From Tetragenococcus koreensis (GTDB lineage Bacteria; Bacillota; Bacilli; Lactobacillales; Enterococcaceae), in the NCBI RefSeq assembly GCF_003795145.1, contig NZ_CP027786.1:62001-126000 (forward strand): a stretch of 64,000 nucleotides of DNA, written 5' to 3'. Each line of letters starts with the position of its first letter. The stretch's first letter is position 1. The position numbers and the translations under genes were made by a program. The notes below the pieces were generated by a model. It saw only the letters and a list, made by a program, of their open reading frames with translations. It did not search any database and was not told where the DNA came from. Below, in pieces: positions 63,451 through 64,000 of this stretch.

Positions 63451-64000
63451 TTGATAGAGTAGGGGCATAATACCTACTGCATGAATCAAACGAGCAATTT
63501 GAATCATAGCTACACTATTCATATTGACGCCATAGTCGGCGGAAAGTAATGCGATATCAGTAGCACCCGCCGGACAGGAAGCAAACAACGCAGAGGTAAA
63601 ATCTAGCCAACCTTTGCGTTTATTTATTTGGGCATAAAGATAACTTATTAATAAATAGACAGCAATTAAAAGCAGTGCTGGGAGAAAAAATGTTTTCAAA
63701 GAAGCCGCAACGCCACGGGTAAAACTAGAGCCAACCATTGAACCAGCTAAAATTTGCGCAAATTGCCGAATTTGAATAGGAAAGGCGCTGATATTCGTTC
63801 GTAGCTTAAACAAGGCAGAAAACAATAAGGATAAGCTGAGTGTTCCTGCTGGAAAACCTAAAAAATAACCGAGTAATCCGCCCGAGATTCCAACTAGCAT
63901 GACGATTAAGAAGTGTTTTTTATTTAATGGTTGTTTTTTACTAGCGGATTCAATATTTTCTGTTACTGATTCTTGTGCTTCTTCAGCCGAAAAAAGTTTA
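63430..64000 (-). CDS. AbrB-family membrane permease, cut by window edge
   Basis: The visible 190 codons are the C-terminal half of an AbrB-type (ammonia monooxygenase-like) membrane protein. The frame runs open to the right edge; the first ATG (63900) is internal because the frame continues upstream through a charged linker (AEEAQESVTENIESASKKQ). The hydrophobic region has GGLLGYFLGFPAGTLSL, RQFAQILAGSMVGSSFTRG and FASCPAGATDIALLSADYGVN, typical of the family repeat. Function is unknown. Its stop lies within the end of the pyrophosphatase pseudogene on the other strand (21 bases overlap). Confidence 0.82.
   Translation of the reverse strand, partial: KLFSAEEAQESVTENIESASKKQPLNKKHFLIVMLVGISGGLLGYFLGFPAGTLSLSLLFSALFKLRTNISAFPIQIRQFAQILAGSMVGSSFTRGVAASLKTFFLPALLLIAVYLLISYLYAQINKRKGWLDFTSALFASCPAGATDIALLSADYGVNMNSVAMIQIARLIHAVGIMPLLYQLVSFFL

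Noticed and set aside
1-64000. CRISPR arrays, prophage, insertion sequences, tRNA or rRNA genes
   Set aside because: No regularly spaced repeats, transposase or phage structural genes, or RNA gene signatures were found on reading the window.

Overview
The window is chromosomal DNA from a low-GC Gram-positive bacterium of the Lactobacillales. Gene content and order point to the Enterococcaceae (Enterococcus or Tetragenococcus). The pointers are a mannose-PTS operon ending in the DUF956 gene, a CopY/CopZ copper pair, an ispA-tlyA-argR-recN run with no dxs between ispA and tlyA (as in mevalonate-pathway cocci), and a citCDEFX lyase cluster with a GntR-type regulator. The genus call is inference. 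I saw no phage, insertion sequence, CRISPR array, tRNA or rRNA.

Layout. 1-2.7 kb: end of a mannose-family PTS operon (IIB part, IIC, IID, DUF956). 3-5.2 kb: nfeD, floA and a basic membrane-anchored protein. 5.7-14.2 kb: pepP, asp23/yqhY, nusB, folD, xseA, xseB, ispA, tlyA, argR, recN. Convergent to this are a 38-codon DUF4044 gene and a CorA transporter. 15.5-30.6 kb: the division and cell-wall cluster, DUF3397, mraZ, rsmH, ftsL, pbp2x, mraY, murD, murG, divIB, ftsA, ftsZ, ylmE, sepF, ylmG, ylmH, divIVA. It is followed by ileS behind a T-box leader. 33.8-41.8 kb: zwf, a DtxR/MntR regulator, an M29 aminopeptidase, a TetR regulator, flavodoxin, map, a YihY membrane protein and a TagO/WecA-type transferase. 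41.9-48.4 kb: copYZ, an orphan Phd/YefM-like protein, an aminotransferase, and pstS facing a phoPR-type two-component pair. 48.8-53.8 kb: ylxM-ffh, csbD, a WrbA-like flavoprotein, rpsP-khpA and a small membrane protein. 53.9-60.4 kb: the citrate lyase locus, with citG and its regulator divergent from citCDEFX. 60.5-64 kb: an acetyltransferase, an SLC13-type permease, a two-domain VOC protein, a broken inorganic pyrophosphatase gene and a partial AbrB-family permease.

Regulation readable from the sequence: a three-fold 10-bp GTGG repeat before mraZ (MraZ boxes), a T-box before ileS, a cop box inside the copY promoter, an 11-bp-phased TTTACA array before pstS (Pho boxes), and repeated AT-rich elements before citC.

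Most notable observations: two division genes, divIB and ylmG, have their Shine-Dalgarno sequence at ideal distance from an ATC codon and no usual start codon nearby; a small DUF4044 gene is easy to miss; an inorganic pyrophosphatase gene is decaying; a family of hairpin-forming intergenic repeats recurs; the ArgR-type protein has lost the usual effector-binding signature. No wholly new multi-gene system stands out; most of the window is core genome.
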